Shown: one piece after another, positions 19,498-28,220 of the stretch
Layout: each line of letters opens with the position of its first letter
Position numbering within the stretch: the first letter of the stretch is position 1
NCBI GenBank assembly: GCA_963781805.1
Contig: CAWAHF010000004.1
Span: 496,001-560,000, forward strand
Length of the DNA stretch: 64,000 nt
Source: JAFGPL01 sp963781805
GTDB taxonomy: Bacteria; Bacteroidota; Bacteroidia; Bacteroidales; UBA10428
Direction of reading: 5' to 3'
Position numbers and translations under genes: made by a program
Notes under the pieces: generated by a model
What the model was told of the DNA's origin: nothing
Seen by the model: the letters and a program-made list of their open reading frames with translations, nothing else
The model's database searches: none

Positions 19498-20820
19498 ATG
19501 TCTCTTAAGGCGTTTATAGGAATAGTATTTTTCTTTTTCTTATTCTTTGGAGAAATTGCAATGACCTTTTCATTTAAACAGGGAAGTAACCGCAATCTAC
19601 CTTCTTTTGAATTCACTCCTCTGTCATATAAACTCACAAATAAACTTTCTGATAACGAAAATACAGAGGCAATTGATACCATTGTTTCTGATTTTCTTAG
19701 TAATAAGCAAATAAAGGGAGCTTCGGTTGCTATTTCGAAAGATGGCAAACTTATTTATGCCAAAGGATTCGGGTTTGCCGATGAAGAAGAAAACATTAAT
19801 ACAGAACCTAAAAGCCTGTTCCGGATTGCCAGCGTGTCAAAGCTCATTACAGCAGTTACTATTATGAAATTGTATGAGGAAGGAAGATTAAACCTGGAAG
19901 ATAAGGTTTTTGGAGAAAAGGGAATTTTAAATGATTCCATATTTCTGAATTACAAAGACAAACGCATTGAAAATATAACCATTAGGAATTTATTGGCACA
20001 TAAAGGCGGATGGAATGGAAAGAAATCAGATCCGATTTTTAATTCCCTGTACATCGCCCATAAAATGGGTATTGACCCACCGGCAACACTCGACAATATT
20101 ATTAACTATCAGTTAAGAGAAAAACTTTCATTTACTCCCGGAACTACTTATAGCTATTCTAATTTTGGGTATGCTGTTCTCGGTAAAATTATTGAAAAAA
20201 TTACCGGAATGACTTATGAGGATTATGTTCAATTCGCAATCCTTCATCCACTCGGTATTTATGATATGCACATTGGAAGTAGTTTTTATGATGATAAACT
20301 TCCGAATGAAGTAAGATACTATGAATTGGGCAAGTCCAATGATTGTTATGCGTACGATGGTTCAGGTGAATTGGTGCCTGTTCCCTATGGAGGCAATAAT
20401 ATTGAATTACTTGGTGCTGCAGGTGGTTGGGTAGCATCAGCGCCCGAACTGCTTAAGCTGGTCATCTCAATTGATGGTTTTGAAAGCAAAGCCGACATTC
20501 TTTCAGAGAGTACAATTGATATGATGACTCACACCGATAAAAAAGGAGGCATTACTTTAGGATGGAGAGGCACCGATGGTTATGGTACCTGGTGGAGAAC
20601 AGGAACCCTTGCCGGAACTGCAGCTCTGGTGATGAGACTTAAAAACGGGATTACCTGGGTGGTATTATTGAACACGACCACCGATAATAAGTCACATATT
20701 CACAACGAGATTTCCCGCACGATGTTTAAAGCATTGCGTACAGTAAACGACTGGCCCGATTTTGATCTGTTTGCATACAATAATACCTTTAACAACGCCA
20801 ATAACCTATCTTTGAAATAA
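19498..20820 (+). CDS. Beta-lactamase-fold serine hydrolase
   Basis: The protein (about 440 residues from Met at 19498, MSLKAFIGIV) starts with a hydrophobic signal or anchor and folds as a class C beta-lactamase / DD-peptidase relative. The catalytic SxxK is SVSK in FRIASVSKLITAVTIMKLYEEG; the YxN motif is YSN in YSYSNFGYAVLGKIIEKITGM; the KTG-equivalent is RTG in WWRTGTLAG. Such proteins are esterases or peptidases acting outside the membrane; the exact substrate cannot be read off. The frame extends to a TTG at 19441, but the -7 box there argues for 19498. Confidence 0.9.
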   Translation: MSLKAFIGIVFFFFLFFGEIAMTFSFKQGSNRNLPSFEFTPLSYKLTNKLSDNENTEAIDTIVSDFLSNKQIKGASVAISKDGKLIYAKGFGFADEEENINTEPKSLFRIASVSKLITAVTIMKLYEEGRLNLEDKVFGEKGILNDSIFLNYKDKRIENITIRNLLAHKGGWNGKKSDPIFNSLYIAHKMGIDPPATLDNIINYQLREKLSFTPGTTYSYSNFGYAVLGKIIEKITGMTYEDYVQFAILHPLGIYDMHIGSSFYDDKLPNEVRYYELGKSNDCYAYDGSGELVPVPYGGNNIELLGAAGGWVASAPELLKLVISIDGFESKADILSESTIDMMTHTDKKGGITLGWRGTDGYGTWWRTGTLAGTAALVMRLKNGITWVVLLNTTTDNKSHIHNEISRTMFKALRTVNDWPDFDLFAYNNTFNNANNLSLK

Positions 20821-20998
20821 GTCATTTCATGCCTTGAAATTTAGTTGGCATAAGTTAACTTGTACTCAATATTCTATCATAGAATCTTGTCTTGCCAAGC
20901 TTATTCCCCATTAAATGAGTAAAATGTTGTATTTTTATATTCGTAAATCTGATATATATTCTGAAAATATATTTCGTTACAGGCACTCTTTGACATGC

Positions 20999-21006
20999 TA
21001 ACTTTG
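20999..21006 (+). promoter_or_regulatory. -7 box immediately before a start codon
   Basis: TAACTTTG matches TAnnTTTG and lies only 4 bases before the ATG at 21011. A weak -33 candidate TTTCG lies 22 bases upstream. If it is a promoter, transcription begins at or just inside the start codon, giving a leaderless mRNA. Confidence 0.35.
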
Positions 21007-21010
21007 TATC

Positions 21011-21667
21011 ATGAATAATTCTGATAACCTGATTAATGTCCAAATAGCTGATAACCTGAAAATAGCAGAAGATTGTTTTATCTTGTCATTTGAAAAAAAA
21101 TTTGAATTCCTTCCCGGGCAGGTTATTTATGTAGGAAATGAAAAATCTAATGTATTAAGAATTTATAGCATTTCCAGTGGTATCAATGAAGAAGTTATCA
21201 AAGTGCTTTATAATGTGAATCCTGAAGGACGGTTAACTCCTTCGATGTCTAAGCTTTTGCCAGGTGATACCATTAAAGTATCCAAACCCTTTGGAAAATT
21301 TATTATTCCATCGGGACCCGCAATATGCATTGTTAATGGAACCGGAATAGCGCCTTTCGCCTCACTGTTTTTCTCGGGTTTATACCATGAAAAAATCTTT
21401 GTTCATGGGAGCCGGAATTTTATCGGATTCTATTTTCAAAACCAGCTTCTTCAAATGAATGAACATTATATCAGATGTTGCTCAGGTGAATGGCATTCGG
21501 GATGTTTTTATGGCAGAGTAACCGATTATCTGTTGACCCAAAGAATATTTCATAAAAATATTAAGTACTATCTTTGTGGGAGTGCCGAAATGGTTGTTGA
21601 AGTCAGAGATATTTTGATTAAAAATGAAGTGCCTTTCGGCAATATTCTTACAGAAATTTATTTCTAA
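21011..21667 (+). CDS. Ferredoxin-NADP reductase-like FAD/NAD(P) oxidoreductase
   Basis: The 218-residue protein has an FNR-type beta-barrel with FAD-binding RIYSISSG and a GDTIKVSKPFGKF block, followed by an NAD(P)-binding half with NGTGIAPFASLF and YYLCGSAEMVVEVRDIL, as in flavodoxin/ferredoxin reductases. It is soluble. The partner carrying electrons is not identified. It is 11 bases before rlmN, so they are co-transcribed. Confidence 0.85.
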   Translation: MNNSDNLINVQIADNLKIAEDCFILSFEKKFEFLPGQVIYVGNEKSNVLRIYSISSGINEEVIKVLYNVNPEGRLTPSMSKLLPGDTIKVSKPFGKFIIPSGPAICIVNGTGIAPFASLFFSGLYHEKIFVHGSRNFIGFYFQNQLLQMNEHYIRCCSGEWHSGCFYGRVTDYLLTQRIFHKNIKYYLCGSAEMVVEVRDILIKNEVPFGNILTEIYF

Positions 21668-21678
21668 GTCAGGAAAAA

Positions 21679-22725
21679 ATGAAAGAAAATCTTTTTGGAA
21701 AAACAATCACGGAACTTAAGGTGATTACCGATAATCTTTCACTACCAGCATTTACAGCTCAACAGCTAACCGATTGGCTTTATAAAAAGAATTCCCAATC
21801 CATTGATGAAATGACAAATCTTTCAAAAGCTGCAAGAGAAAAGTTGGCAGATAATTATGTCATCTGTCACAATTCACCACAGAATGTGCAGGAATCAAAA
21901 GATGGTACTAAAAAATATTTGTTTGGCACAGAAAATGGAAAATTTATTGAAGCTGCTTATATCCCTGAAAAAGAACGATATACTTTGTGTGTTTCTTCGC
22001 AGATCGGGTGCAAAATGGGATGTCTGTTCTGCATGACTGGAAAACAGGGATATCAGGGGAATCTATCAGTTGAAGAAATCCTGAATCAAATTGTCAGCAT
22101 TCCCGAAAAGGAAAAGATTACAAATATTGTTTATATGGGGATGGGCGAACCACTTGATAATCTGGAACAGGTAATGAAAAGTCTGGAGATTTTAACTGCA
22201 TCGTATGGATTTGGAATGAGTCCGTCCAGAATAACTGTATCGAGCATTGGTCTGATACCAACGTTGAGAACTTTCATCGAAAACAGTAAATGTCATCTGG
22301 CCATAAGCCTGCACACGCCTTTCTCCGAAGAGCGAAAGAGACTGATGCCGATTGAATCTGTATACCCTATTCGTGAAATTATTGAAACACTGAAAGCGGC
22401 TAATTTTGGGAAACAACGAAGAATTTCTTTTGAATACATAATGTTTAAGGATTTAAACGACACTCCCCGCCATGTAAAAGAATTAGCAAGACTTTTGGAT
22501 GGACTGAGATGCAGAATAAATCTTATCCGCTTTCATCCGATTCCGGATACTCCTCTTCAATCTTCGGATGAAGATACTATTCGTAAGTTTAGCCAGGAAT
22601 TGAATAAAAAGGGAATACTCACCACTGTCAGGGCTTCAAGAGGATTAGATATACTTGCAGCTTGTGGGTTGTTATCAACAAAACAACTTATAAAAACATC
22701 CAATAAAGATTATGAAATGATATGA
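21679..22725 (+). CDS. rlmN: 23S rRNA / tRNA C2-adenosine methyltransferase RlmN
   Basis: RlmN methylates A2503 of 23S rRNA and A37 of some tRNAs by a radical SAM ping-pong mechanism. The 348 residues include the radical SAM motif CKMGCLFC in SSQIGCKMGCLFCMTGKQG, the MGMGEPLDN block, the catalytic cysteine region RASRGLDILAACGLL near the C-terminus, and RISFEYIMFKDLNDTP. It overlaps the next gene by 4 bases (ATGA). Confidence 0.95.
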   Translation: MKENLFGKTITELKVITDNLSLPAFTAQQLTDWLYKKNSQSIDEMTNLSKAAREKLADNYVICHNSPQNVQESKDGTKKYLFGTENGKFIEAAYIPEKERYTLCVSSQIGCKMGCLFCMTGKQGYQGNLSVEEILNQIVSIPEKEKITNIVYMGMGEPLDNLEQVMKSLEILTASYGFGMSPSRITVSSIGLIPTLRTFIENSKCHLAISLHTPFSEERKRLMPIESVYPIREIIETLKAANFGKQRRISFEYIMFKDLNDTPRHVKELARLLDGLRCRINLIRFHPIPDTPLQSSDEDTIRKFSQELNKKGILTTVRASRGLDILAACGLLSTKQLIKTSNKDYEMI

Positions 22726-23396
22726 AGGCATTTTACACTTTAATTATTTTGTTTTTTATCATTTTCCCGGCAAAAGGTCAATATAAATATGGAAGCAGCT
22801 TACCAGACAGTGTTTTAAAGATTGTAAGCTCCAGAAGCAGGTTGCTCTATGTAGGCATCGATAATTATATTGACCTGAATCTGGCCGCCAATGAAGATTT
22901 TAATGATTATTTTTTGTACACAAACAACGGAATAGCGCTGACCGACAGCCTGCAATTTGATGTAATTCCGAACAGGAGCGGATTATCCAGATTGGTATTG
23001 ATGAAAATTGAAGGTAAAGATACAACTATTGTCGGACAAAGGTTTTACCATACCAAGACTATCCCCGACCCAAAACTTCAGATTGATACTGCTAAATATG
23101 ATGAGGATTCAAAAATTTGGAAAGATCAATTACTCTCAGCAGACAGCCTATCGATATTTATTAGTTCAGACATTTTAGGTTCGGAAAACTGGTTTAAAAT
23201 AGACAGATTTACAATTGGTTTTATTTATGGCGGATTATATAAATCTATTAACAATGAAGGGAACAAACTTGCCTATAATACCAAATTGGTTATTAATAGT
23301 CTTGGACCAGGCAAAGAAGTTATTTTTGAAATTTTTGCAGAGGGTGAAGGCAGGTTAATTGTAGAATTGCCGGTTTATCGCCTGGAGCTGTATTGA
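22722..23396 (+). CDS. Secreted GldM C-terminal-domain-like protein
   Basis: The 224-residue protein has a signal peptide (MKAFYTLIILFFIIFPAKGQ). It resembles the C-terminal Ig-like part of the gliding/type IX secretion protein GldM: LLYVGIDNYIDL..., a G-rich middle, and HTKTIPDPKLQID (GldM proteins have FRVK.IPDP). A full GldM is over 500 residues with an N-terminal membrane helix; here only the end is present. It is translationally coupled to rlmN. The family link is from motif resemblance, and the function is open. Confidence 0.6.
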   Translation: MKAFYTLIILFFIIFPAKGQYKYGSSLPDSVLKIVSSRSRLLYVGIDNYIDLNLAANEDFNDYFLYTNNGIALTDSLQFDVIPNRSGLSRLVLMKIEGKDTTIVGQRFYHTKTIPDPKLQIDTAKYDEDSKIWKDQLLSADSLSIFISSDILGSENWFKIDRFTIGFIYGGLYKSINNEGNKLAYNTKLVINSLGPGKEVIFEIFAEGEGRLIVELPVYRLELY

Positions 23397-23397
23397 T

Positions 23398-24381
23398 TTA
23401 TTTGTCAAGTAAATCAACAGCTTCCTGAATGGTGAGCTTTTTACCTCCCTGATACGCAACAATAAATGCTTTTCTTACATTACAATCCTGCAAGGTTTTG
23501 TCAGCCTCATCGAATGTCTTATATCTGCCTATGGAATACTTATACCAACTATCTTCAAAGATCATATCGATAGGCATGGCACCTTTATATATCGATCTTA
23601 GGTATTCTTCGGTTATAGGAACTGTGTGGGCAGCAATTTGCACTTTAAAAATAATATCCTTTTTAAGTTCGGGATCAACTTTTGCTGTGGTATCAATGGT
23701 GGCATAAATGTCCTGAGGGGGTTCATTTACGGCCGGATTTTTATATATTTCGTTTATTTGTTCAAGCGTTACGTCATCTTCCCAACCATAATTGTATTCA
23801 ACCGGATAGTCGGAATATACCTGGAGTGCCCTGCCCTCATCCCTGATGATCAATTGGTCCAGTTCATTTGCCTCTTTTAGCTTGGTAAGTGCATACGCAT
23901 ATTTGTCTGTCCAGAGAACCTGTTCTCTTCGTTGCTGCGACATCGCCAATTGTTTATTGGCTTGCCTTTCATAATATCTGCCCTTTTCAACACCGGCAGC
24001 AAAATGCTGCACTTTTTTCATTTTTGTCCAGAATTCATCACATTTATCCTTGAATTCCTGGTAAATACCATTATATCCTTCTTTATAGGTCTCTGATGCA
24101 TCCTGAATCATTTTTAACGATTTAGTATAATTGTCCGAAACTTTTTCTTTTTTCTCAAGTTCAGAAAGATTCGAAAATAAAGATTCTGCATCAGCAAGCA
24201 TTAGATCTCCTTCATTCAGGATTTTTATGCTTTTCTCTATCTTTTTTTCATCAGAATCTGAGATCTTTACATTTAACTCTTTTATATAATCCGATATCTG
24301 CCTGTTCTGGGCTACCAAAAAATTGCCATATCCCAGGATTACTGCTAATAACACACCTTTAAACTTAATACATCTAAGCAT
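23398..24381 (-). CDS. Exported coiled-coil protein with a C-terminal SPOR-like domain
   Basis: The frame opens at 24426; I prefer the Met at 24381 (MLRCIKFKGVLLAV), which starts a signal peptide ending near FLVAQNRQ. The middle (residues about 60-220) is charged and helical. The last 85 residues, from IIFKVQIAAHTVPIT, with WYKYSIGRYKTFDEADKTLQD, match the pattern of SPOR peptidoglycan-binding domains (a V-Q-I...-y-G.f.-A). It is convergent with the GldM-like gene, with a one-base gap. Function unknown; cell-envelope role likely. Confidence 0.7.
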   Translation of the reverse strand: MLRCIKFKGVLLAVILGYGNFLVAQNRQISDYIKELNVKISDSDEKKIEKSIKILNEGDLMLADAESLFSNLSELEKKEKVSDNYTKSLKMIQDASETYKEGYNGIYQEFKDKCDEFWTKMKKVQHFAAGVEKGRYYERQANKQLAMSQQRREQVLWTDKYAYALTKLKEANELDQLIIRDEGRALQVYSDYPVEYNYGWEDDVTLEQINEIYKNPAVNEPPQDIYATIDTTAKVDPELKKDIIFKVQIAAHTVPITEEYLRSIYKGAMPIDMIFEDSWYKYSIGRYKTFDEADKTLQDCNVRKAFIVAYQGGKKLTIQEAVDLLDK

Positions 24382-24484
24382 ATTCTCGTAAGTTTGATTA
24401 ACAATCATACCCTCCAAAAATAACAAATGAGGAGGAAGATAAAAAATTTTAGAAATTAAATCCTTGAGGAGTATACAACAAAAA

Positions 24485-24512
24485 AGAAGCCAAATTTTAA
24501 AACTCAGCTTCT
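24485..24512 (-). terminator. Terminator of the small membrane peptide gene
   Basis: AGAAGC (24485-24490) and GCTTCT (24507-24512) form a 6-bp stem, followed on the minus strand by TTTTTT. It lies 28 bases after the stop of the 31-residue gene. Confidence 0.6.
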
Positions 24513-24539
24513 AATATTTTAGTTGTTTACTAAATTCTA

Positions 24540-24635
24540 TTAACGAATTTCCTTGAATTCGGGAGCAGTAAATACAAAATAACCGATCACAGCAAGTGAA
24601 AGAAGTGGGATTAGTAATAATAGTGAAACAGCCAT
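24540..24635 (-). CDS. 31-residue single-pass membrane peptide
   Basis: The frame MAVSLLLLIPLLSLAVIGYFVF then TAPEFKEIR is one transmembrane helix with a short charged tail. It has its own -7 box (24676-24683), a terminator after it, and two phased repeats upstream. The ending GYFVFTAPEF recalls KdpF (GYLxYALxxPExF), the small KdpABC subunit, but no kdp genes are in the window. I infer a real small protein from the regulatory setting; its partner is unknown. Confidence 0.6.
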   Translation of the reverse strand: MAVSLLLLIPLLSLAVIGYFVFTAPEFKEIR

Positions 24636-24675
24636 TTTAAGTAGTTTTTGTGAATAATTATGCATTTTATGAGAA

Positions 24676-24683
24676 CAAATATA
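24676..24683 (-). promoter_or_regulatory. -7 box of the 31-residue membrane peptide gene
   Basis: The minus strand reads TATATTTG, an exact TAnnTTTG, 41 bases before the start codon. No good -33 box is at the usual distance, which would fit an activator-dependent promoter. Confidence 0.5.
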
Positions 24684-24702
24684 ATCATTTAGTCAAATAA
24701 AT

Positions 24703-24738
24703 ATACACGTTCGTCAAAAAAAAATGCACTTTCGTCAA
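24703..24738. repeat. Two phased direct repeats upstream of the small peptide gene
   Basis: ATACACGTTCGTCAA (24703-24717) and ATGCACTTTCGTCAA (24724-24738) agree in 13 of 15 bases and start 21 bases apart, two helical turns. They lie 20-55 bases upstream of the minus-strand -7 box. The core TTGACGAACG also occurs at 28188-28197. Confidence 0.5.
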
Positions 24739-24889
24739 TAAAATTTTTAGTAAAAATTGCAAATCCACAATTATGTATCAGATATCCAATTATATAATAA
24801 CAAAAATTATTTCTGATATATATTCAAAAATAGCTTCAAAAAAAATATTTTTTATTTGGTTGAGTTAAGTGACAAGAATTCAAATGATT

Positions 24890-27217
24890 TCAGGATAGCA
24901 TTGTTTGAATGATATCAAATAATTTTTTAAAATTTGTCTGACTATCATCATCAAACTCATTTAATTGAATTTTGTTTTCCTGAAGATATGTCAGGAAACC
25001 TGAGGCAAGAAGTGTTCGCGATAGTTCGTTGGTTCTAATATAGTCTGAATTTGATTCTGTTATTCCTCCCCTTTTTTGCAGAATAAATCTCTTAAAATCG
25101 ATGGTAGAAAAAACATCTTCAATAAATACATAGTAATCCAACACCTGAATTTTTTTTGTACCCTTGATTTCATCCCCAAGAAACAATGTTTTTCTAAGGT
25201 CTTCAACAATTTTCTTATACTCGCCGTTGCCGATGATCAATAAAGAGAAATCAAGCTTCCAGCCAATAAGAATATTAGATAATGTTTGTATACCATTTAC
25301 TCCCGATGCAGGAATAAAATGAACATCATCATTGAAATTCAGCAATCTGGCTATTGCATTAAGATAATAGTAAGTAACTGTATCCTGAACAATTACATTA
25401 TTTTTTTGCCTGATAAATTGTTGTTCATTTAATTTTGCCCCCATCAGTGAATATATCGGAGAAAGGGTATCCGAAGATGCTTTAGGTAAAGAGTTAGAGT
25501 CAAGAATAACTGATTCACTGTTTTCATCATTTTCATCAGCCCGCTGGACTGCCAGAATTCTATAAAGCTTAGTTACATCGACCAGATGGGGAGAATGTGT
25601 GCAGTATACAATCTGCATATTATCCTTCAAATCTTCAAACACTTTTAATACATCTTCCTGTGCTCTTGCATGTAAACTAAGCCCGGGTTCGTCTATTAAC
25701 AAAACTCTTTTTACCGAATTCTGAATAGCAGTTGCCTTTAATTCCAGGTAGAAAGAAAGAAACCATCTTACCCCCCTACTCCTCTGTTTTGGATATAAAC
25801 GTTCTTGTTTATCCTTTATCCAAAACTCAAGATAGGGTTTACCACTTTTCTCTGGTAACGTATAATCGTAATGTTCAAGTTCAAAATTCAACCTGATTTT
25901 ATTGTTTTTTCCTACATTCTGTCTCCAGTAATCCTGAAAATCAATGGTAATTTCTCCATTGAGGTTTTCAATTTTTTGTTTTAATATCCTGTGATTTTTT
26001 TCCCTGAAAAAGTCCGAAGTAAGTCCTGCTACTTTCAGAAAGTTTTTCGCTGCCTTATAACCTTCAACCTGATTATTTTCAATTAAGATATCTTCCAAAT
26101 CAATTTTATTGGGGAGGAGACTGCTAAAATCTTCAAAGAAATCAAAGGTTGGAATGAATTTAAGAAGATCGGCACCTATTTCCTGAGCCGTAAAATATCT
26201 CTTTTCGTTTTGCAGTTTATTCAATGCTTCAGATTCAGCAATCCTGTATTTCTGACCCTGAAATACCATTGCTGCCGTTTCTTTTTGTATTCTTTCCTTT
26301 TCAAGGCATTCTTTATATATCTTTAAAATGCGGTTATATTCCGCTTTTATTTTATCACGTTTTATAAGAGCATTTTTTTTCTCTTTTTCGTTGGTAAAAA
26401 TTTCAAATAAATGCTCTGCCTCTTTTAGCTGTATTTCAAGTTGTTCTAAGTCTTTTGAGGCAATTTGTATATTTTCCTGGGCTTCATTGCATCTCTTTGA
26501 GGCTGTTACTTTATCAGACATCTCCTGCATAGCCAGTTTCTTGTCTTCAAAAAGCTTAATCCTGGAATTAAAATCTCTTTCTTTCTGGGAATATATTTTT
26601 TGTACAGATTCCAGTTCCTGCTGTGCAATTAATTTATCATCCGGTTTACGGGCTTTTTTTTGTATTTTAATTGCCTCTTCGAGCTTCAGATGCCAATGAT
26701 TAAGTTCGTTTTTTGCCTCCAATTTTTCTCGCTCGGCAAGTTCCATTTCTCCGACAATCTTATCAGCTATCTCTAAAAGCTCTTTAATTTCTGTCTGAAT
26801 ACGATTCTCAAATTCCTGTTTTTCTAATTTTTCTTTCTGATAATAATCCAAAATATCATCGTCACCAATACGGATAATACTTGAACGATCTTCCTTCCAT
26901 TCCCGAATTAGAATGAATTCAGCCTTATTTTGAAAAACCTCTCTAAGTGGTTCGGGGATATTTGAAATATTGATTAATTCCGTTAATTTCTTTTCTTTCA
27001 GTTCAAATTGACAAAATACGATCGGAAAAGTCATATCGCTACGCAAAATATCATCACTGATTCTTCCATCATAAAAACTGAATAAAGCTTCAAGCACAGA
27101 TGTCTTACCTGATTCATTCTGGCCTATAAGCGCTGTAATATTATCATAGGCAAGATTATTCCAGCCAGAATCGATAATGGATCTGTAATTCTTGATTTTA
27201 AATGCTTTTAGCTTCAT
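24890..27217 (-). CDS. OLD-family-like AAA ATPase with degenerate Toprim region
   Basis: The 775-residue protein has an ABC/SMC-type ATPase split by a long coiled coil: Walker A GQNESGKTSVLEAL near residue 35, a coiled-coil region (about 150-330), then a signature RSRGVRWFLSFYLELKA, Walker B RVLLIDEPGLSLHA, and the switch histidine in YCTHSPHLVD. The C-terminal part (about 585-775) lies where OLD proteins carry a Toprim nuclease, but the key acidic residues look replaced (VQDTVTYYYL and LLIIGNGEYKK). OLD-like proteins act in DNA repair or phage defence. No partner gene is adjacent. It may bind DNA ends without cutting. Confidence 0.75.
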   Translation of the reverse strand: MKLKAFKIKNYRSIIDSGWNNLAYDNITALIGQNESGKTSVLEALFSFYDGRISDDILRSDMTFPIVFCQFELKEKKLTELINISNIPEPLREVFQNKAEFILIREWKEDRSSIIRIGDDDILDYYQKEKLEKQEFENRIQTEIKELLEIADKIVGEMELAEREKLEAKNELNHWHLKLEEAIKIQKKARKPDDKLIAQQELESVQKIYSQKERDFNSRIKLFEDKKLAMQEMSDKVTASKRCNEAQENIQIASKDLEQLEIQLKEAEHLFEIFTNEKEKKNALIKRDKIKAEYNRILKIYKECLEKERIQKETAAMVFQGQKYRIAESEALNKLQNEKRYFTAQEIGADLLKFIPTFDFFEDFSSLLPNKIDLEDILIENNQVEGYKAAKNFLKVAGLTSDFFREKNHRILKQKIENLNGEITIDFQDYWRQNVGKNNKIRLNFELEHYDYTLPEKSGKPYLEFWIKDKQERLYPKQRSRGVRWFLSFYLELKATAIQNSVKRVLLIDEPGLSLHARAQEDVLKVFEDLKDNMQIVYCTHSPHLVDVTKLYRILAVQRADENDENSESVILDSNSLPKASSDTLSPIYSLMGAKLNEQQFIRQKNNVIVQDTVTYYYLNAIARLLNFNDDVHFIPASGVNGIQTLSNILIGWKLDFSLLIIGNGEYKKIVEDLRKTLFLGDEIKGTKKIQVLDYYVFIEDVFSTIDFKRFILQKRGGITESNSDYIRTNELSRTLLASGFLTYLQENKIQLNEFDDDSQTNFKKLFDIIQTMLS

Positions 27218-27275
27218 GCGACAAAAATAAATCTATGAAATATAAGTAAAAATAATTTTCTATCCTTTAAATTAA

Positions 27276-28112
27276 TTAAGAGTTTTCAACATGATATCTA
27301 AAACCGACTACAAGCAAGTCATCTAGTTGAGGATAATTTCCCCGCCAGCTTTCGAATGCATAAAAAAGTTCTTCTTTTTGCCTGTGCATGGGTAAATCGT
27401 GAATTTTTAAAAGAAGATTACGAAATGGTTGATATTTAAACTTCTTTCCATTTGGTCCTCCAAACTGATCGACAAATCCATCTGAAAAAAGGTACACAAT
27501 ACTTCCCGGTTCAAGTGAAATTCTTTGCGTATTGAAAGATCTTTCTTCTTCTGCTGCAACTCCTATTGGCATTTTATCGCCATCAATTTCAATGAGCTTA
27601 TTATTTTGAATAATGTATAATGGATTAAAAGCTCCGGAATATTGAATATTATTGCTTTTGGTGTCTAAAATACAAAGCGCCATATCAATACCATCTTTTT
27701 GTTCATAATCCTCGCCGGTTTGGCTTAGGGCTTTCATAATTCCTTCCCGTAATTGATTCAGAATAGAACCTGCACTTGTATAGTTCCCCCGTCCAACAAC
27801 TTCGTTCAATGTGGTAATTCCAAGAATACTCATAAAGGCACCTGGAACACCATGTCCTGTGCAATCGGCAACAGCAATAATTATTTCAGACTTTTTTTTA
27901 GCTATCCAGTAAAAGTCCCCACTTACAATATCTCGGGGTTGAAATAGAATAAAATGATCTGGTAACAGCTTCTTAAAAGAGACTTGAGTAGGTAATAAAG
28001 CTTTTTGAATATAACTAGCATATCTGATGCTTTCGGTCATCTCTTTACGTTGCCTGTGTATTTCATATTTTAAACTATTTATAGTAGATTGCAGCTCTTT
28101 TTCAGGTGACAT
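27276..28112 (-). CDS. PP2C-type (SpoIIE/RsbU) serine phosphatase
   Basis: The 278-residue protein has a short helical N-terminus (RQRKEMTESIRYASYIQKALLP) and a SpoIIE phosphatase domain with metal-binding aspartates in DIVSGDFYWI, VADCTGHGVPGAFMSILG and SDGFVDQFGG. There is no sensor domain, so it is likely driven by a protein partner. Enzymes of this type dephosphorylate anti-anti-sigma or SiaC-like proteins. A SiaC-like gene exists at 62112 in the same window. It is divergent from a small ORF. Confidence 0.88.
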   Translation of the reverse strand: MSPEKELQSTINSLKYEIHRQRKEMTESIRYASYIQKALLPTQVSFKKLLPDHFILFQPRDIVSGDFYWIAKKKSEIIIAVADCTGHGVPGAFMSILGITTLNEVVGRGNYTSAGSILNQLREGIMKALSQTGEDYEQKDGIDMALCILDTKSNNIQYSGAFNPLYIIQNNKLIEIDGDKMPIGVAAEEERSFNTQRISLEPGSIVYLFSDGFVDQFGGPNGKKFKYQPFRNLLLKIHDLPMHRQKEELFYAFESWRGNYPQLDDLLVVGFRYHVENS

Positions 28113-28150
28113 TTTGCAGGGTCTTTAAAAAATATTGCCTAAAATCAAAT

Positions 28151-28175
28151 CTTTTACGAAAAATTTACGTAAAAG
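28151..28175. promoter_or_regulatory. Perfect inverted repeat between divergent genes
   Basis: CTTTTACG (28151-28158) and CGTAAAAG (28168-28175) are a perfect 8-bp inverted repeat with a 9-base spacer, 39 bases upstream of the phosphatase start. No T-run follows, so an operator is more likely than a terminator. Confidence 0.4.
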
Positions 28176-28220
28176 TAATTACTTTGTTTGACGAACGCAC
28201 TAAAAACGTGGATTAAATAT

